Assembly (NCBI RefSeq): GCF_020873915.1
Contig: NZ_JAHWGP010000035.1
Coordinates: 25,054-89,053 of the forward strand
Direction of reading: 5' to 3'
Source: Streptomyces sp. DH5
Lineage (GTDB): Bacteria; Actinomycetota; Actinomycetes; Streptomycetales; Streptomycetaceae
DNA length: 64,000 nucleotides
The notes below the pieces were generated by a model. That model was not told the origin of the DNA and did not search any database. It was given only the letters and a program-made list of their open reading frames with translations. Position 1 is the stretch's first letter. The number at the start of each line of letters is the position of its first letter. This document shows, piece by piece, positions 41,700 through 50,116 of the stretch. Both the position numbers and the translations under genes were made by a program.

Positions 41700-42332
41700 T
41701 CAACCCGTGATCGTGCCGCTGAACTCCGGGAAGCCGAGGCTGAAGTCGTCACTGCTCCGCTGCACCGTCACCACGATCTTCCTGCCGTACTTGGATTCGA
41801 TGGTGTTGTCGTGGTTCTTCGTCGTCGAGACCCCCGGCGCCAGTCGGCCCTCGAGCGGCTGCGACCCGTTCTCGAAGAGGGTGAAGGCGGCTTCACCGCC
41901 GTTCGTGGCCCCCTCGACGATGAGCGACAGGTCGTCCAGAGCCACGGGCTCCTTGCCGCCGTTCTCCAGCTTCAGCCCCACCCGGAAGTCGATGTTGCCG
42001 GGCTCCGGCGACTCCAGCAGGTCCTCGTCGTGGTCGGTGAACACCTTCGCGTCCACCACTGTCACCTTCAGCCCGTCCGGCCACGTGTAGGACTCCCCGA
42101 ACTCCAGACCGGCGACCTGCTGGTCGCTGCTGTCCCCGCCCGGTTCGGCTCCCTCGTCGGAGCAGTGGGCCATCCAGTCGGCCTGGCTGATGTCCTCGTC
42201 CATGCAGTCGACCGCCGGCGCGGTCGTGGAAGCCTTCCCCTCCGCCCCGGTGTCGCCGTCGTCTCCGCCGCCGCACGCGGTGAGCGCGGCCAGGAGCAGG
42301 GCAGCCGTGGCCGCGGTGGCGCGAACGCGCAT
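41700..42332 (-). CDS. Lipoprotein, DUF4352-like
   Basis: A 210-residue lipoprotein. The signal peptide ends in the lipobox LTAC (Cys20), then a Gly/Asp-rich tether. The C-terminal 130 residues look like the DUF4352 immunoglobulin-like domain: FGESYTWPDGLKVTVVDAKV, IDFRVGLKLENGGKEPVALD and LAPGVSTTKNHDNTIESKYG. Its role at the outer face of the membrane is unknown. GGGGGGA precedes the ATG at 42332. Confidence 0.8.
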   Translation of the reverse strand: MRVRATAATAALLLAALTACGGGDDGDTGAEGKASTTAPAVDCMDEDISQADWMAHCSDEGAEPGGDSSDQQVAGLEFGESYTWPDGLKVTVVDAKVFTDHDEDLLESPEPGNIDFRVGLKLENGGKEPVALDDLSLIVEGATNGGEAAFTLFENGSQPLEGRLAPGVSTTKNHDNTIESKYGRKIVVTVQRSSDDFSLGFPEFSGTITG

Positions 42333-42525
42333 GAGTCCCCCCAAGGTTGTACGTCGGAATACCGTAGACCGGCCGCAGGCGCGGTGCCGGGCGCCGTCAC
42401 CGAGCCGTGACACAAGATCACCCCGGCACCGGACCACCGGCCGGGCGGAACGCCGCCCCCACCAGCACCGGCCGGCGGTTCCCCACGGGCGCCGGGCACG
42501 CCGGGCCCGTCGAGGCCCACCGCCG

Positions 42526-43239
42526 TCACACCGTGAGCCGCCTGCACTCCCGGGCCCGCTCGACGGGCTCACCATCCGGCCCCGCCCGGACGCGGAACAG
42601 GCGGGCGCCGGGGACCCGCGTCACCGCCTCGTCGAGCCGACCGTCCGTGAACAGGGCACCCACCCCGTCCTCCACGGCCCACCCGGCGGGCAGCATCCCG
42701 CCCGCCACGGCCGCCCGGTAGGAGTCACGACGGCCCGGCTCGCCGTCGTAGTGCGGACACACCGAGCCGGGCAACAGCCCCAGTCCGTCCGGCAGATGCG
42801 TCAACGGGCCGAAGGAGTCGGTGTGCGACCCCTCGGCCCAGCAGTTGGCCCCGGCACTGATCCCGCAGAGCAGGGTCCCGCGCCCGTACGCCTCCCGCAG
42901 CAGCCGGTCCACACCGTGCACGCGCCACACCGCCAGCAGGTTCGCGGTGCTGCCGCCCCCGACGTACACGACGTCCTGGGAGAGCAGGTGGTCCCGCAGC
43001 GCCACGTCGTCGAACTCCCGGCGGAACAGCGACAGCACCGACGCCTCGCAGTCACGCGCACCGAACGCGTCGAGGAACCTCTCCGCGTAGGCGGGCGCGT
43101 CCCCACTGGCCGTGGGCACGAAGCACACCCGGGGCCGGTGCCTCCGGGCGTGACCGAGCATCCAGTCGTCCAGCAGCCCGTCGTCGTCGGTGGAGAAGCC
43201 CCCGCCCAGGAGGACGATACGGCGTGCCGGGTCCGTCAT
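42526..43239 (-). CDS. Peptidase E family protein (S51, type 1 glutamine-amidotransferase-like)
   Basis: A 237-residue protein of the S51 family, which in characterised cases are dipeptidases for Asp-X. The nucleophile Ser128 lies in LLCGISAGANCW; VVYVGGGSTANLLAVWRVHG, HLPDGLGLLPGSVCPHYDG are the flanking motifs, and IVLLGGGFS starts the fold. ATG at 43239 overlaps the stop of the kinase gene upstream by four bases, so the two are coupled. Confidence 0.88.
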   Translation of the reverse strand: MTDPARRIVLLGGGFSTDDDGLLDDWMLGHARRHRPRVCFVPTASGDAPAYAERFLDAFGARDCEASVLSLFRREFDDVALRDHLLSQDVVYVGGGSTANLLAVWRVHGVDRLLREAYGRGTLLCGISAGANCWAEGSHTDSFGPLTHLPDGLGLLPGSVCPHYDGEPGRRDSYRAAVAGGMLPAGWAVEDGVGALFTDGRLDEAVTRVPGARLFRVRAGPDGEPVERARECRRLTV

Positions 43240-43856
43240 CGGGCACCCGCCGGCACGCCGTCCGGGCGCAGTCCGCTGCGGAGCCGCTCGAACGCGGTGG
43301 GGGACGGCTGTCGGGGAAGGAAGGCGCTGATGTGCTCGGCGCAGTCCGCCGCGCCGTGGATGGTGGTGTCGCACTCGATGTCGTACACGCCGTGGGAGTG
43401 CACCTGGGCGAACTGCCGGGCCGCGAGGCCGGCCGGGCGGTCACCGCGCGCCTGCTCGCGCCGCCGCAGCTCCTCCAGTGAGCAGCGCACTCCGACCAGC
43501 ACGACGTCCCGCGCGGGGAAGAGCTCCAGACAGTCCCGCAGACGCCATTCCTCACTCAGTACGTGGTCGACGACCACGTTGTTCCCCGCCGCCGCCATGC
43601 CGGCGACGGCCCGGTGGAAACCCCGCCACGTGCGGTGCAGGACGTCGGGGAGGTCGTCCGCGGGGATCTCCCGGCGCGAGCGCATCGCGTGGAAGGAGTC
43701 CACGGGCATGTGGAAGTACGGCTCGTCCAGCACCCGCAGGAGCTCCCGCGCGATGCTGGACTTGCCCGAACTGGACGTGCCGTTCAGGAAGATGATGCGG
43801 CCGGGCACCCGGAGCCCCCTCGCTGTCGCCGGTGGAGTGGAGGACTCATTCTCCAC
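43236..43856 (-). CDS. Chloramphenicol-phosphotransferase-like P-loop kinase
   Basis: A P-loop kinase of about 206 residues like the chloramphenicol 3-O-phosphotransferase family: RIIFLNGTSSSGKSSIAREL holds Walker A; VDSFHAMRSRREIP has the family Asp; NNVVVDHVLSEEWRLRDCLE and VLVGVRCSLEELRRREQARG follow. Family members phosphorylate small hydroxylated molecules; true chloramphenicol resistance cannot be inferred. The GTG at 43856 is chosen because it falls after the GH74 stop; alternatives are GTG at 43892 (inside GH74) and 43808. It sits ten bases behind the GH74 gene and overlaps peptidase E. Confidence 0.78.
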   Translation of the reverse strand: MENESSTPPATARGLRVPGRIIFLNGTSSSGKSSIARELLRVLDEPYFHMPVDSFHAMRSRREIPADDLPDVLHRTWRGFHRAVAGMAAAGNNVVVDHVLSEEWRLRDCLELFPARDVVLVGVRCSLEELRRREQARGDRPAGLAARQFAQVHSHGVYDIECDTTIHGAADCAEHISAFLPRQPSPTAFERLRSGLRPDGVPAGAR

Positions 43857-43866
43857 CGGCGCGACC

Positions 43867-46548
43867 TCAGCGGACGGTGCAGGCCCGGTCACCCACCTCG
43901 AAGGCCGTCGGCGCGGTGTTCGCCGCCGATCTGGTGGCCGTGAAGCCGAAGGCCGCCGACGAGCCCGCCGCCACCGTGCCGTTCCAGTCGGTGTTGCGTA
44001 CCGCCACCGCGGCGCCGGTCTGGGTGGGGGACCCGTTCCAGAGCTGGGAGATCCGCTGGCCGTCCGCGAAGGACCAGGTGAGGGACCAGCCGTCCCAGGG
44101 GGCCTGGCCGGTGTTGGTCAGCCGGACCTCGGCCTGGAAGCCGTCGGCCCACTGGTTGGTGATCCGGTAGGTCACCTCGCACGTGCCGGTCGGGTCCGGG
44201 TCCGGGTCGGGGTCGGGGTCCGGGCCGGGGGTCGTGTCCGAGGTGTCGCCGTAGACGACGCCGCGGCCGTTGGTCGCGACGTACACGCGGCCGTAGACCC
44301 GCGGGTCCCCGGTGATCGCCGCGCCGGTCCAGCCCCACTGGTGGGCGTCGTCGTTGACGCGGGTCCAGGTGGCGCCCCGGTCCGTGGAGCGGAAGATGCC
44401 GCGCACACCGTCGATCTCCGCGCTGGTGAAGAGGGTCTGGTACGACGCGCCGGGTGCCGCCTTGCCGAAGCCGACGGTGTCGGCTTCGGCGACGCCCGGC
44501 AGCTTGGTGAAGGTCACGCCCGAGTCGGTGGAGTGCCACAGGCCGTACGGTCCGTCACTCGCCCCGCCCGCCAGCCAGATGTCGCCCTTCGCCCCCGGGA
44601 GCGCCTTGAAGCGCACGCTGTCGCCGGCCGGGAGCCCCGTCGCGGACGAGGCGGTGAAGGTCGCGCCGCCGTCCGTACTCACGTAGAACTTGCCGGACTT
44701 GAAGCCGTAGAACGTCTTCGGGTCCACCCGGTCGGACTCGACGACCGCTCCCGACGGGATGCCGGACGACGGGGACCAGGACGTGCCGAACCCGGTCGTG
44801 TGGTGCACGCCGGCGCCCTGCGGGCTCCACACGAACCGGCTGCCGTCGGCCGCCGCGGCGACCGTGCCGCCGCCGCTCACACCCGAAGGGTCCGTCCCCG
44901 CGAACCAGTTGGCACCGTTGTCCGTGGAGAACGCGATGTGCGGGCCGGAGTCCAGGTTGCCGGACCGGACCACGATCCCCGGGTTCGACTCGGCGAAGTC
45001 CAGACTGGTCGTCGACGTGAAGTTCGGCTGCGTGAACATCATCGGAGGCACCTTGGTGAGGTCCGTGTGCCGGAAGCCGCCGATGTCACCGAGCGCGCTG
45101 ATCAGCGGGGCGCCCGAGGGGGGAGAGATCAGGTCGTTGACGGCCGTCTCCTCCAGGCCCCGCACCATCGGGGTGATGGTGAACGGCGTGTCGTCGTCCC
45201 AGTTCGTCAGGTTCTCCGTGCCGTAGATCGTCGCGCCCGTCCCGTACATCATCCGGTCGGAGTCGAACGGGTCGATCTCCAGCGCCTCCGTCATCCAGCC
45301 CAGCTTCGGCGTCTGCTCGGGCGGTGACGGGTTCGCGCCCCAGGTGAGCCAGGGCGACGACGAGACGTCCATCGTGTAGCGGTTCTCGCGGTCCGGGTAC
45401 GACGTGTAGCTCCACGCCTGCGTCCAGGTGCCGCCGCTGTCCGTGGAGCGGAAGATCTGCGTGTCCGGCCACCAGGAGCTGTACGCCGTCGCCATCACGG
45501 TGCCCGGGTTCTGCCGGTCCACGGTCAGACCGCTGAAGCCGTAGTACGTGTCGGCCTCCGCCACCGGGCTGATGTCCGTCCAGGTGCCGGTCGCCGTGGC
45601 GTACCGGTACAGCCGCCCCTTGCCCCCGTCGTAGGGTCCGCCGGTGTCGCTGTAGGCGAGGTACAGGTGGCCGTTCTCGGCGTCCAGGACGCCCTTGTGC
45701 GCCAGGTAACCGGTGGGCTGTCCGGCGATCCGCTGCCAGGTCGCGCCCGCGTCCGTCGACCGGTAGACCGCGTTCTCCTTGTCGGCGACCCCGACGTAGA
45801 CCGTCCGCGTCGCCGTCCCGGCGCTGCCCGTCGACTCGTCGAAGGTCACCCAGACGACCCCCTGGTTGTCGGAGGCGTACCCGGAGGTGTCACCCGGATC
45901 CTGCGCGTAGTCGCCGGGGTTGGGGAAGGCCGTCACCTCCGACCAGGTGGCGCCCGCGTCGGTCGACCGCCACAGCCCGTGGCCGCTGGGCGCGCCCAGG
46001 TACAGCACGCTGTTGCGGTTCGGGTCGACCGCCAGGCGTTCGCCCATGCCGCGCCCCGGCATGTTCCCGCCCAGCTTGAACGGCAGGTCCGCCTTCTTCC
46101 AGCTCGCGCCCCGGTCGGTGGAGCGCAGCACCGCGCCGTTGCCCGGGTCCCAGTCGTTGGTGTACGTGCCGACCGCCGCGTACACCCGGTCGGGGTCGGC
46201 GGTGTCGGAGGCGATGCTCGCCACGCCCGTGTGGCCCCAGTCGTCCCAGCCGACCGAGTCCAGCAGCGGGGTCCAGGTCTTCGTGGACTGCTGCCAGCGG
46301 TAGGCGCCGCCGATGTCGGTGCGGGCGTACGCCAGGTCCTTCTCGCTGCGGTTGAAGACGATGCCGGGCACGAAGCCGCCGCCGTCGACGCGCGCGTTCT
46401 TCCAGGTGTAGGTGTCGGCGGCGAGCGGGGTGGCCGGCTCGGGGGCGCCGGCGGCCAGGGCGGGCGGGCCGCCGGCGAGCAGACCGGCCGCGAGCGCGAG
46501 CACGGTCGTGAGGATGCGGGTTCTTCGCACGGTGCGTTCCTTCCTCAT
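43867..46548 (-). CDS. Secreted GH74 xyloglucanase with CBM2
   Basis: An 893-residue extracellular enzyme. Signal peptide residues 1-33 (ending PPALAAG), then the double seven-bladed propeller of GH74 with many STDxGxTW blades. The two catalytic aspartates are D78 (YARTDIGGAYRW) and D488 (SALGDIGGFRHT). A DPDPDPDPDP linker leads to a family 2 cellulose-binding module (CEVTYRITNQWADGFQAEVR, then WSLTWSFADGQRI). It cuts xyloglucan coating cellulose. ATG at 46548 has GGAAGGAACGC ahead. It lies downstream of GH48, same strand, with a hairpin between, and is followed closely by the kinase gene. Confidence 0.93.
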   Translation of the reverse strand: MRKERTVRRTRILTTVLALAAGLLAGGPPALAAGAPEPATPLAADTYTWKNARVDGGGFVPGIVFNRSEKDLAYARTDIGGAYRWQQSTKTWTPLLDSVGWDDWGHTGVASIASDTADPDRVYAAVGTYTNDWDPGNGAVLRSTDRGASWKKADLPFKLGGNMPGRGMGERLAVDPNRNSVLYLGAPSGHGLWRSTDAGATWSEVTAFPNPGDYAQDPGDTSGYASDNQGVVWVTFDESTGSAGTATRTVYVGVADKENAVYRSTDAGATWQRIAGQPTGYLAHKGVLDAENGHLYLAYSDTGGPYDGGKGRLYRYATATGTWTDISPVAEADTYYGFSGLTVDRQNPGTVMATAYSSWWPDTQIFRSTDSGGTWTQAWSYTSYPDRENRYTMDVSSSPWLTWGANPSPPEQTPKLGWMTEALEIDPFDSDRMMYGTGATIYGTENLTNWDDDTPFTITPMVRGLEETAVNDLISPPSGAPLISALGDIGGFRHTDLTKVPPMMFTQPNFTSTTSLDFAESNPGIVVRSGNLDSGPHIAFSTDNGANWFAGTDPSGVSGGGTVAAAADGSRFVWSPQGAGVHHTTGFGTSWSPSSGIPSGAVVESDRVDPKTFYGFKSGKFYVSTDGGATFTASSATGLPAGDSVRFKALPGAKGDIWLAGGASDGPYGLWHSTDSGVTFTKLPGVAEADTVGFGKAAPGASYQTLFTSAEIDGVRGIFRSTDRGATWTRVNDDAHQWGWTGAAITGDPRVYGRVYVATNGRGVVYGDTSDTTPGPDPDPDPDPDPTGTCEVTYRITNQWADGFQAEVRLTNTGQAPWDGWSLTWSFADGQRISQLWNGSPTQTGAAVAVRNTDWNGTVAAGSSAAFGFTATRSAANTAPTAFEVGDRACTVR

Positions 46549-46582
46549 GGGGGGAGGGGAGGTGGAGGGGAGCGTGCGAGGA

Positions 46583-46617
46583 CCGGGCGGCCCTCCGTGC
46601 GTGGGAGGGCCGCCCGG
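46583..46617 (-). terminator. Hairpin between GH48 and GH74 genes
   Basis: 14-bp perfect stem CCGGGCGGCCCTCC / GGAGGGCCGCCCGG with a 7-base loop, 91 bases beyond the GH48 stop and 35 before the GH74 start. It leaves almost no room for a separate GH74 promoter, so it may act as a partial terminator setting the GH48:GH74 ratio. Confidence 0.6.
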
Positions 46618-46690
46618 CCGGTGGATGGCCCGCGGCGTCAGGTACCGGGGCCGGTGGATGGCCCCGGTGTCAGGTACCGGGGCCGGTACG
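46616..46690. repeat. 33-bp direct repeats downstream of the GH48 gene
   Basis: Units starting GGCCGGTGGATGGCCC at 46616 and 46649 both end TCAGGTACCGG. A third begins GGCCGGTACGCGG at 46681 and soon diverges. They fill the gap between the hairpin and the GH48 stop. Confidence 0.85.
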
Positions 46691-46707
46691 CGGAGCGTCG
46701 GCGGGGG

Positions 46708-49623
46708 CTATTCGAGAAGCTCCGCGTACGAGCCCATGGCCAGGGCGATGTCGGCCTGGGCCCAGAACCGGTGGTAGGTGAAGGTGGGCGCGGCGCCGCC
46801 CGCGAGGTAGGACTCGATCTTCGACCAGGCCGGGTCGTCCTGGTAGAAGGACCGGATCGAGGCGAAGGTCGACGACGAGTCGATCGTGTCGCCGTTGGGC
46901 ATGGTGCCGGTCCAGCCGCTCGGGACGTGGATCGGGTCGTCGAAGCGGTTGTAGTCGGCGCGGGTCTCCGGGACGGCGATGCCGAGCGCGGTCTGGTTGT
47001 TCTCCCACATGCCGTCCAGGAGCGCCTTCGCCGTGGTGGCCGCCTCCGTGTCACCGGAGCGGTCGGCGTAGTACGTCAGCGTCTTGGCGTACGCCGCGGC
47101 CACACCGACGTCGTTGGTGTAGTCGACGACGTCGACGTGCAGCCCGCTGTTGGCGCCGGGCGACGACGCGTTCCAGGTGTCGGGCTTGCCCGACCAGCGC
47201 AGCGTCGACGGCATCAGGAAGGAGCCGTCGGGGTTGACGGTGGTCTCGGACAGCGCCCAGTCCACCCACTTGTCGAGGACCGACTTGGCGAGCGCGTTGC
47301 CGGTCTGCTGGTACAGCTCGGCGACCCGCTCCATCGACCACGCCTGGAAGCCGAACCACTGGTTGGACGGCGGGTCGTGGTAGACCGGCTTCTCGTCGTA
47401 GTGCATGCCGTAGAAGGTCGGCGTGCCGGCCGGCGGGGTCGTGTACCGGCCCGCCCAGCTGTTGGTCGCGCCGCCCGCGATGCCGCCCTCGTCGGACTGC
47501 AGCCAGCGGTAGAACTCCAGTTGCCGCTGCATCGACTTGGCCCAGTCGTCCGCGCCCGTCGCCGACTTCGGCTTCAGCGGCGCGTGGTTGCTCAGCGCGT
47601 ACGCGGCGAGGGGGTTCTGGTAGCCGCCGTGCGCGTGGCTGGAGCCGATGCGCCAGGCCCAGCCCGCCGAGGTGTCGGTCGCGCCGCCCCAGGCGTAGTA
47701 CCAGGACAGCAGGTAGTGCGAGGCGTCCTTGCCGGTGCCGGCCGGGCAGGACGGGCTGGTGCAGTTGCCGACCTTCTTGAAGTACTTGTCGTACATGGCG
47801 TAGCGCAGGTAGTCACCCATCTTCGCGGCCTTGGCGACGGTCGCGGAGACCTGGGCGCCCTTGCCCTGGTCCTTGGCCCACAGGTCCGCCCAGTAGGCGG
47901 CCTGCACGGCCCGCGCGTCGGCGTCCGGGGCGTTGGTGAACTTCCACTGCTTGGCGTACGAGGCGTCCTTGGTGAACAGGTCCAGGTAGCCGTTCTTCCC
48001 GCCGTACTTGAAGGCGTCGCAGGTGGGCTGCGGGACGGTCTCCCACACCGACTCCTGCGGGCCGCGCTGGAAGGTGTTGATGTACGACGGTCCGGTGTCC
48101 GCCGGGCCCGCCTCGCACTTGCCGGGCGAGTTGCCGTAGCCGTACACGTTGTCGACGTCCTGGATCCAGTGCATGCCGTAGACGTCGTCCGTGCCGTAGG
48201 CGGACTTCAGCTCGGCCGCGATCGGGTCGGGGCCGACGGAGACGCCCGCGTCGAGCTGCGAGGGGTACTCGTCCGGGGTGTCGTGCTCGGGCGCGTACGT
48301 GGCCGGCTTGGAGGCGTCGTAGAAGGAGTTCGTCGCCTGGTCGGCGTGGGTCGGGATCATGAACTTCTCCATGATGTCCCAGGCCCCGTTGAACTTGGAC
48401 CAGTCACCGGTGACCTTGCCGTACATCGCCTGCAGCCACAGCAGGTAGCTGTACGCCTCCGAGGTGGTCTCGTGACCGTGGTCGGGTGCCTCGACGATCA
48501 GCGTCTCCACCGAGTGGTACGGGATGCCCTCGGGGGAGAAGTAGCCGTTGGCCGGGTCGGTGATCTTCCCGTACAGCTCCAGGAAGCGCGCGTCGTACGT
48601 CTTCGCCGCGCCCAGCTGCGTCACCGTGACCGCCGCCTTGGCGTGGCCGGGTGCCGCGGACTCGAAGACGGCCGAGCCGCTGCCGGAGTCGTCGGCGGCG
48701 ATCGTCACCCGCTGCGCGGTGTTCCAGTTGGCCGGCGTGAAGGTGAGCGAGGCGCCGGAGGAGACCGACAGGCCCGTGTTACCGCTCGCTCGCGTCGTCG
48801 TGACCGTCGTGTTCGCACTCGGCTGCTTGGACAGCTTCACCTCGAACGTGCCCGACTCGCCCTGTTGGACGCCGAGTTGGGACGGCGTGGCGACCACGGC
48901 CGGACCGGAGGCGACCGTGATGCCGACCGGGGTCGAACTCGCGGAGGCGCCCATGCTGTCGTACGCCTTCGCCACCAACGAATGACTGCCCACGGTCAAG
49001 TCGGCGGCCGAGAGGGTGAAGGGGGCGCTGGTGTCGGTGCCCAGCAGCTCGGTGTCGTCGTAGAACTCCACCTTGGTGATGGTCGCCTGGTCGGCCGCCG
49101 CGGCGGTGGCCGCCAGCGGGACCGTCTCGCCCTGCGTGTAGACCGCGCCGGCCGACGGGCTGGTCAGCACGGTGATCGGCGGCTGATGGGCGCCGGCGCA
49201 GGTGGTGCCGTTGACCGCGAAGGACGTGGGGGCGGCGTTGCTGCCGCTGTAGGTGAACTGGCCGCCGGTCGTGACGGCGGCGCCGGCGGCGATCCGGCCG
49301 TTGTACCCGGCGTCCTTCACGGTCACGGTGGAGCCGGACTGCGACCAGGTGCCGCTCCAGCCGTTCACCAGCCGCTGGTTGCCCGTGTAGCCGTACGTCA
49401 GGGTCCAGCCGTCGATGGCCTCGGACCCGCGGTTGGTGAGGGTCAGCTCCGCGGTGAACCCGGAGCCCCAGTCGTTGGCCTTGTAGTCGACGCTGCACTG
49501 GACAGCGGCCGCCTGTGCGGGAGTGGAGCCGGTCGAGAGCATCGTCAGCGGCAGTGCCAGAGCCGCCGCCGCGGCCGTTAACAGCCGCCGGACGCCGCCG
49601 CGTCTCCTGGGTGGGGGATGCAT
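46708..49623 (-). CDS. Secreted GH48 cellobiohydrolase with CBM2 and two Ig-like modules
   Basis: A 971-residue exocellulase that releases cellobiose from the reducing end. Order: signal peptide 1-40 ([10 protein letters not shown] start); CBM2 about 42-145 ([20 protein letters not shown]); bacterial Ig-like domain about 150-235 ([20 protein letters not shown]); a second beta domain about 236-330; then GH48, with the catalytic Glu in HETTSEA (E385 or E389 region) and [19 protein letters not shown]. Leu15 in the signal peptide is a TTA codon, at 49581-49579, which needs the bldA tRNA. ATG at 49623 follows AGGAGGAACC. A perfect CebR box covers its promoter. Confidence 0.95.
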   Translation of the reverse strand: MHPPPRRRGGVRRLLTAAAAALALPLTMLSTGSTPAQAAAVQCSVDYKANDWGSGFTAELTLTNRGSEAIDGWTLTYGYTGNQRLVNGWSGTWSQSGSTVTVKDAGYNGRIAAGAAVTTGGQFTYSGSNAAPTSFAVNGTTCAGAHQPPITVLTSPSAGAVYTQGETVPLAATAAAADQATITKVEFYDDTELLGTDTSAPFTLSAADLTVGSHSLVAKAYDSMGASASSTPVGITVASGPAVVATPSQLGVQQGESGTFEVKLSKQPSANTTVTTTRASGNTGLSVSSGASLTFTPANWNTAQRVTIAADDSGSGSAVFESAAPGHAKAAVTVTQLGAAKTYDARFLELYGKITDPANGYFSPEGIPYHSVETLIVEAPDHGHETTSEAYSYLLWLQAMYGKVTGDWSKFNGAWDIMEKFMIPTHADQATNSFYDASKPATYAPEHDTPDEYPSQLDAGVSVGPDPIAAELKSAYGTDDVYGMHWIQDVDNVYGYGNSPGKCEAGPADTGPSYINTFQRGPQESVWETVPQPTCDAFKYGGKNGYLDLFTKDASYAKQWKFTNAPDADARAVQAAYWADLWAKDQGKGAQVSATVAKAAKMGDYLRYAMYDKYFKKVGNCTSPSCPAGTGKDASHYLLSWYYAWGGATDTSAGWAWRIGSSHAHGGYQNPLAAYALSNHAPLKPKSATGADDWAKSMQRQLEFYRWLQSDEGGIAGGATNSWAGRYTTPPAGTPTFYGMHYDEKPVYHDPPSNQWFGFQAWSMERVAELYQQTGNALAKSVLDKWVDWALSETTVNPDGSFLMPSTLRWSGKPDTWNASSPGANSGLHVDVVDYTNDVGVAAAYAKTLTYYADRSGDTEAATTAKALLDGMWENNQTALGIAVPETRADYNRFDDPIHVPSGWTGTMPNGDTIDSSSTFASIRSFYQDDPAWSKIESYLAGGAAPTFTYHRFWAQADIALAMGSYAELLE

Positions 49624-49670
49624 GGTGCTGGTTCCTCCTGCGACTCGGTCATTGTCAAGCCTTGAACCAG

Positions 49671-49684
49671 TGGGAGCGCTCCCA
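49671..49684. promoter_or_regulatory. CebR operator, perfect palindrome (GH48 side)
   Basis: TGGGAGCGCTCCCA exactly matches the CebR box of Streptomyces. CebR is a LacI-family repressor released by cello-oligosaccharides. The box begins next to the GH48 -10, so bound repressor would block initiation. Confidence 0.9.
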
Positions 49685-49712
49685 TAGTGGGGACGGGGTG
49701 GTGGGCGGTCAA
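49684..49712 (-). promoter_or_regulatory. Predicted GH48 promoter
   Basis: On the minus strand TTGACC (49712-49707), 17 bases, CACTAT (49689-49684). The -10 touches the CebR box, placing the start point inside the operator. Leader about 55 bases. Confidence 0.5.
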
Positions 49713-49813
49713 GCCTTGTGGAGAATCGAAAAGATTCGACGATTCGAGTTGCGTGAAAGTCGGCAGTCCCTCTGTTCTTCACCGTCGGTTGGCGCTAGCT
49801 TCAAATGCACCAG

Positions 49814-49827
49814 TGGGAGCGGTTCCA
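49814..49827. promoter_or_regulatory. CebR-like operator (GH6 side), imperfect
   Basis: TGGGAGCGGTTCCA keeps the left arm TGGGAGCG and three bases of the right arm (CCA). It lies 143 bases from the first box, roughly 14 helical turns, so looping between the two is conceivable. It should control the rightward GH6 transcript. Confidence 0.75.
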
Positions 49828-49875
49828 TCAGTCGACGCGTCCGCCACGACGCGTCCGAGCTGCAAGGAGTCGCCC

Positions 49876-49935
49876 GTGCGCCACCCCCCGCGTTCAGTAC
49901 TTCGAGCCACCCCCGTGCACATGTGGAGCATCTGA
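49876..49935 (+). CDS. Possible 19-residue leader peptide in the GH6 5' region
   Basis: GTG at 49876 with AAGGAG six bases ahead opens a 19-codon frame, VRHPPRSVLRATPVHMWSI, ending 181 bases before the GH6 start. It lies just after the CebR-like box, within the expected leader. A translated upstream peptide could tune GH6 expression. No conservation data are available. Confidence 0.35.
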   Translation: MRHPPRSVLRATPVHMWSI

Positions 49936-50116
49936 CGCGGGGTCGCTCTCTCCCGTGGGATCCATGCGCCGTCGAGTGCTGCCCGGATCTTCCGGCCGGC
50001 ACCACGGGCCCGTACCGACCGGTCCGGACGGCATTCCCACCCCGTAAGGCACCAGGCCGCGTGATCGTCCGCGCGCGCCCCGAAGGACAGCCCCCTACGG
50101 ATAGGAAACCCGCACC

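Larger units (their letters stand above)
49624..50116. other. Divergent cellulase control region
   Basis: 493 bases between the GH48 and GH6 starts. It holds two CebR-type boxes, a GH48 promoter, GTCAAGCCTTG twice (49654-49664 and 49708-49718) flanking the first box, an AT-richer patch with GATTCGA at 49733 and 49741 and the dyad GAATC-N5-GATTC (49723-49737), and a long GH6 leader of about 270 bases containing a short frame with a ribosome site. Confidence 0.7.

Noticed and set aside
43236-43856. Chloramphenicol resistance gene
   Set aside because: Only the kinase fold is shared with the known enzyme. The cellulase context gives no support for drug resistance.
42190-45327. 1045-codon plus-strand open frame
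   Set aside because: Opposite the GH74, kinase, peptidase E and lipoprotein genes, all with clear motifs. It is a GC-content artefact.
45667-49581. 1304-codon open frame on the plus strand
   Set aside because: It is antisense to the GH48 and GH74 genes. High GC content leaves few stop codons opposite real genes, and it has no family motif or ribosome site.
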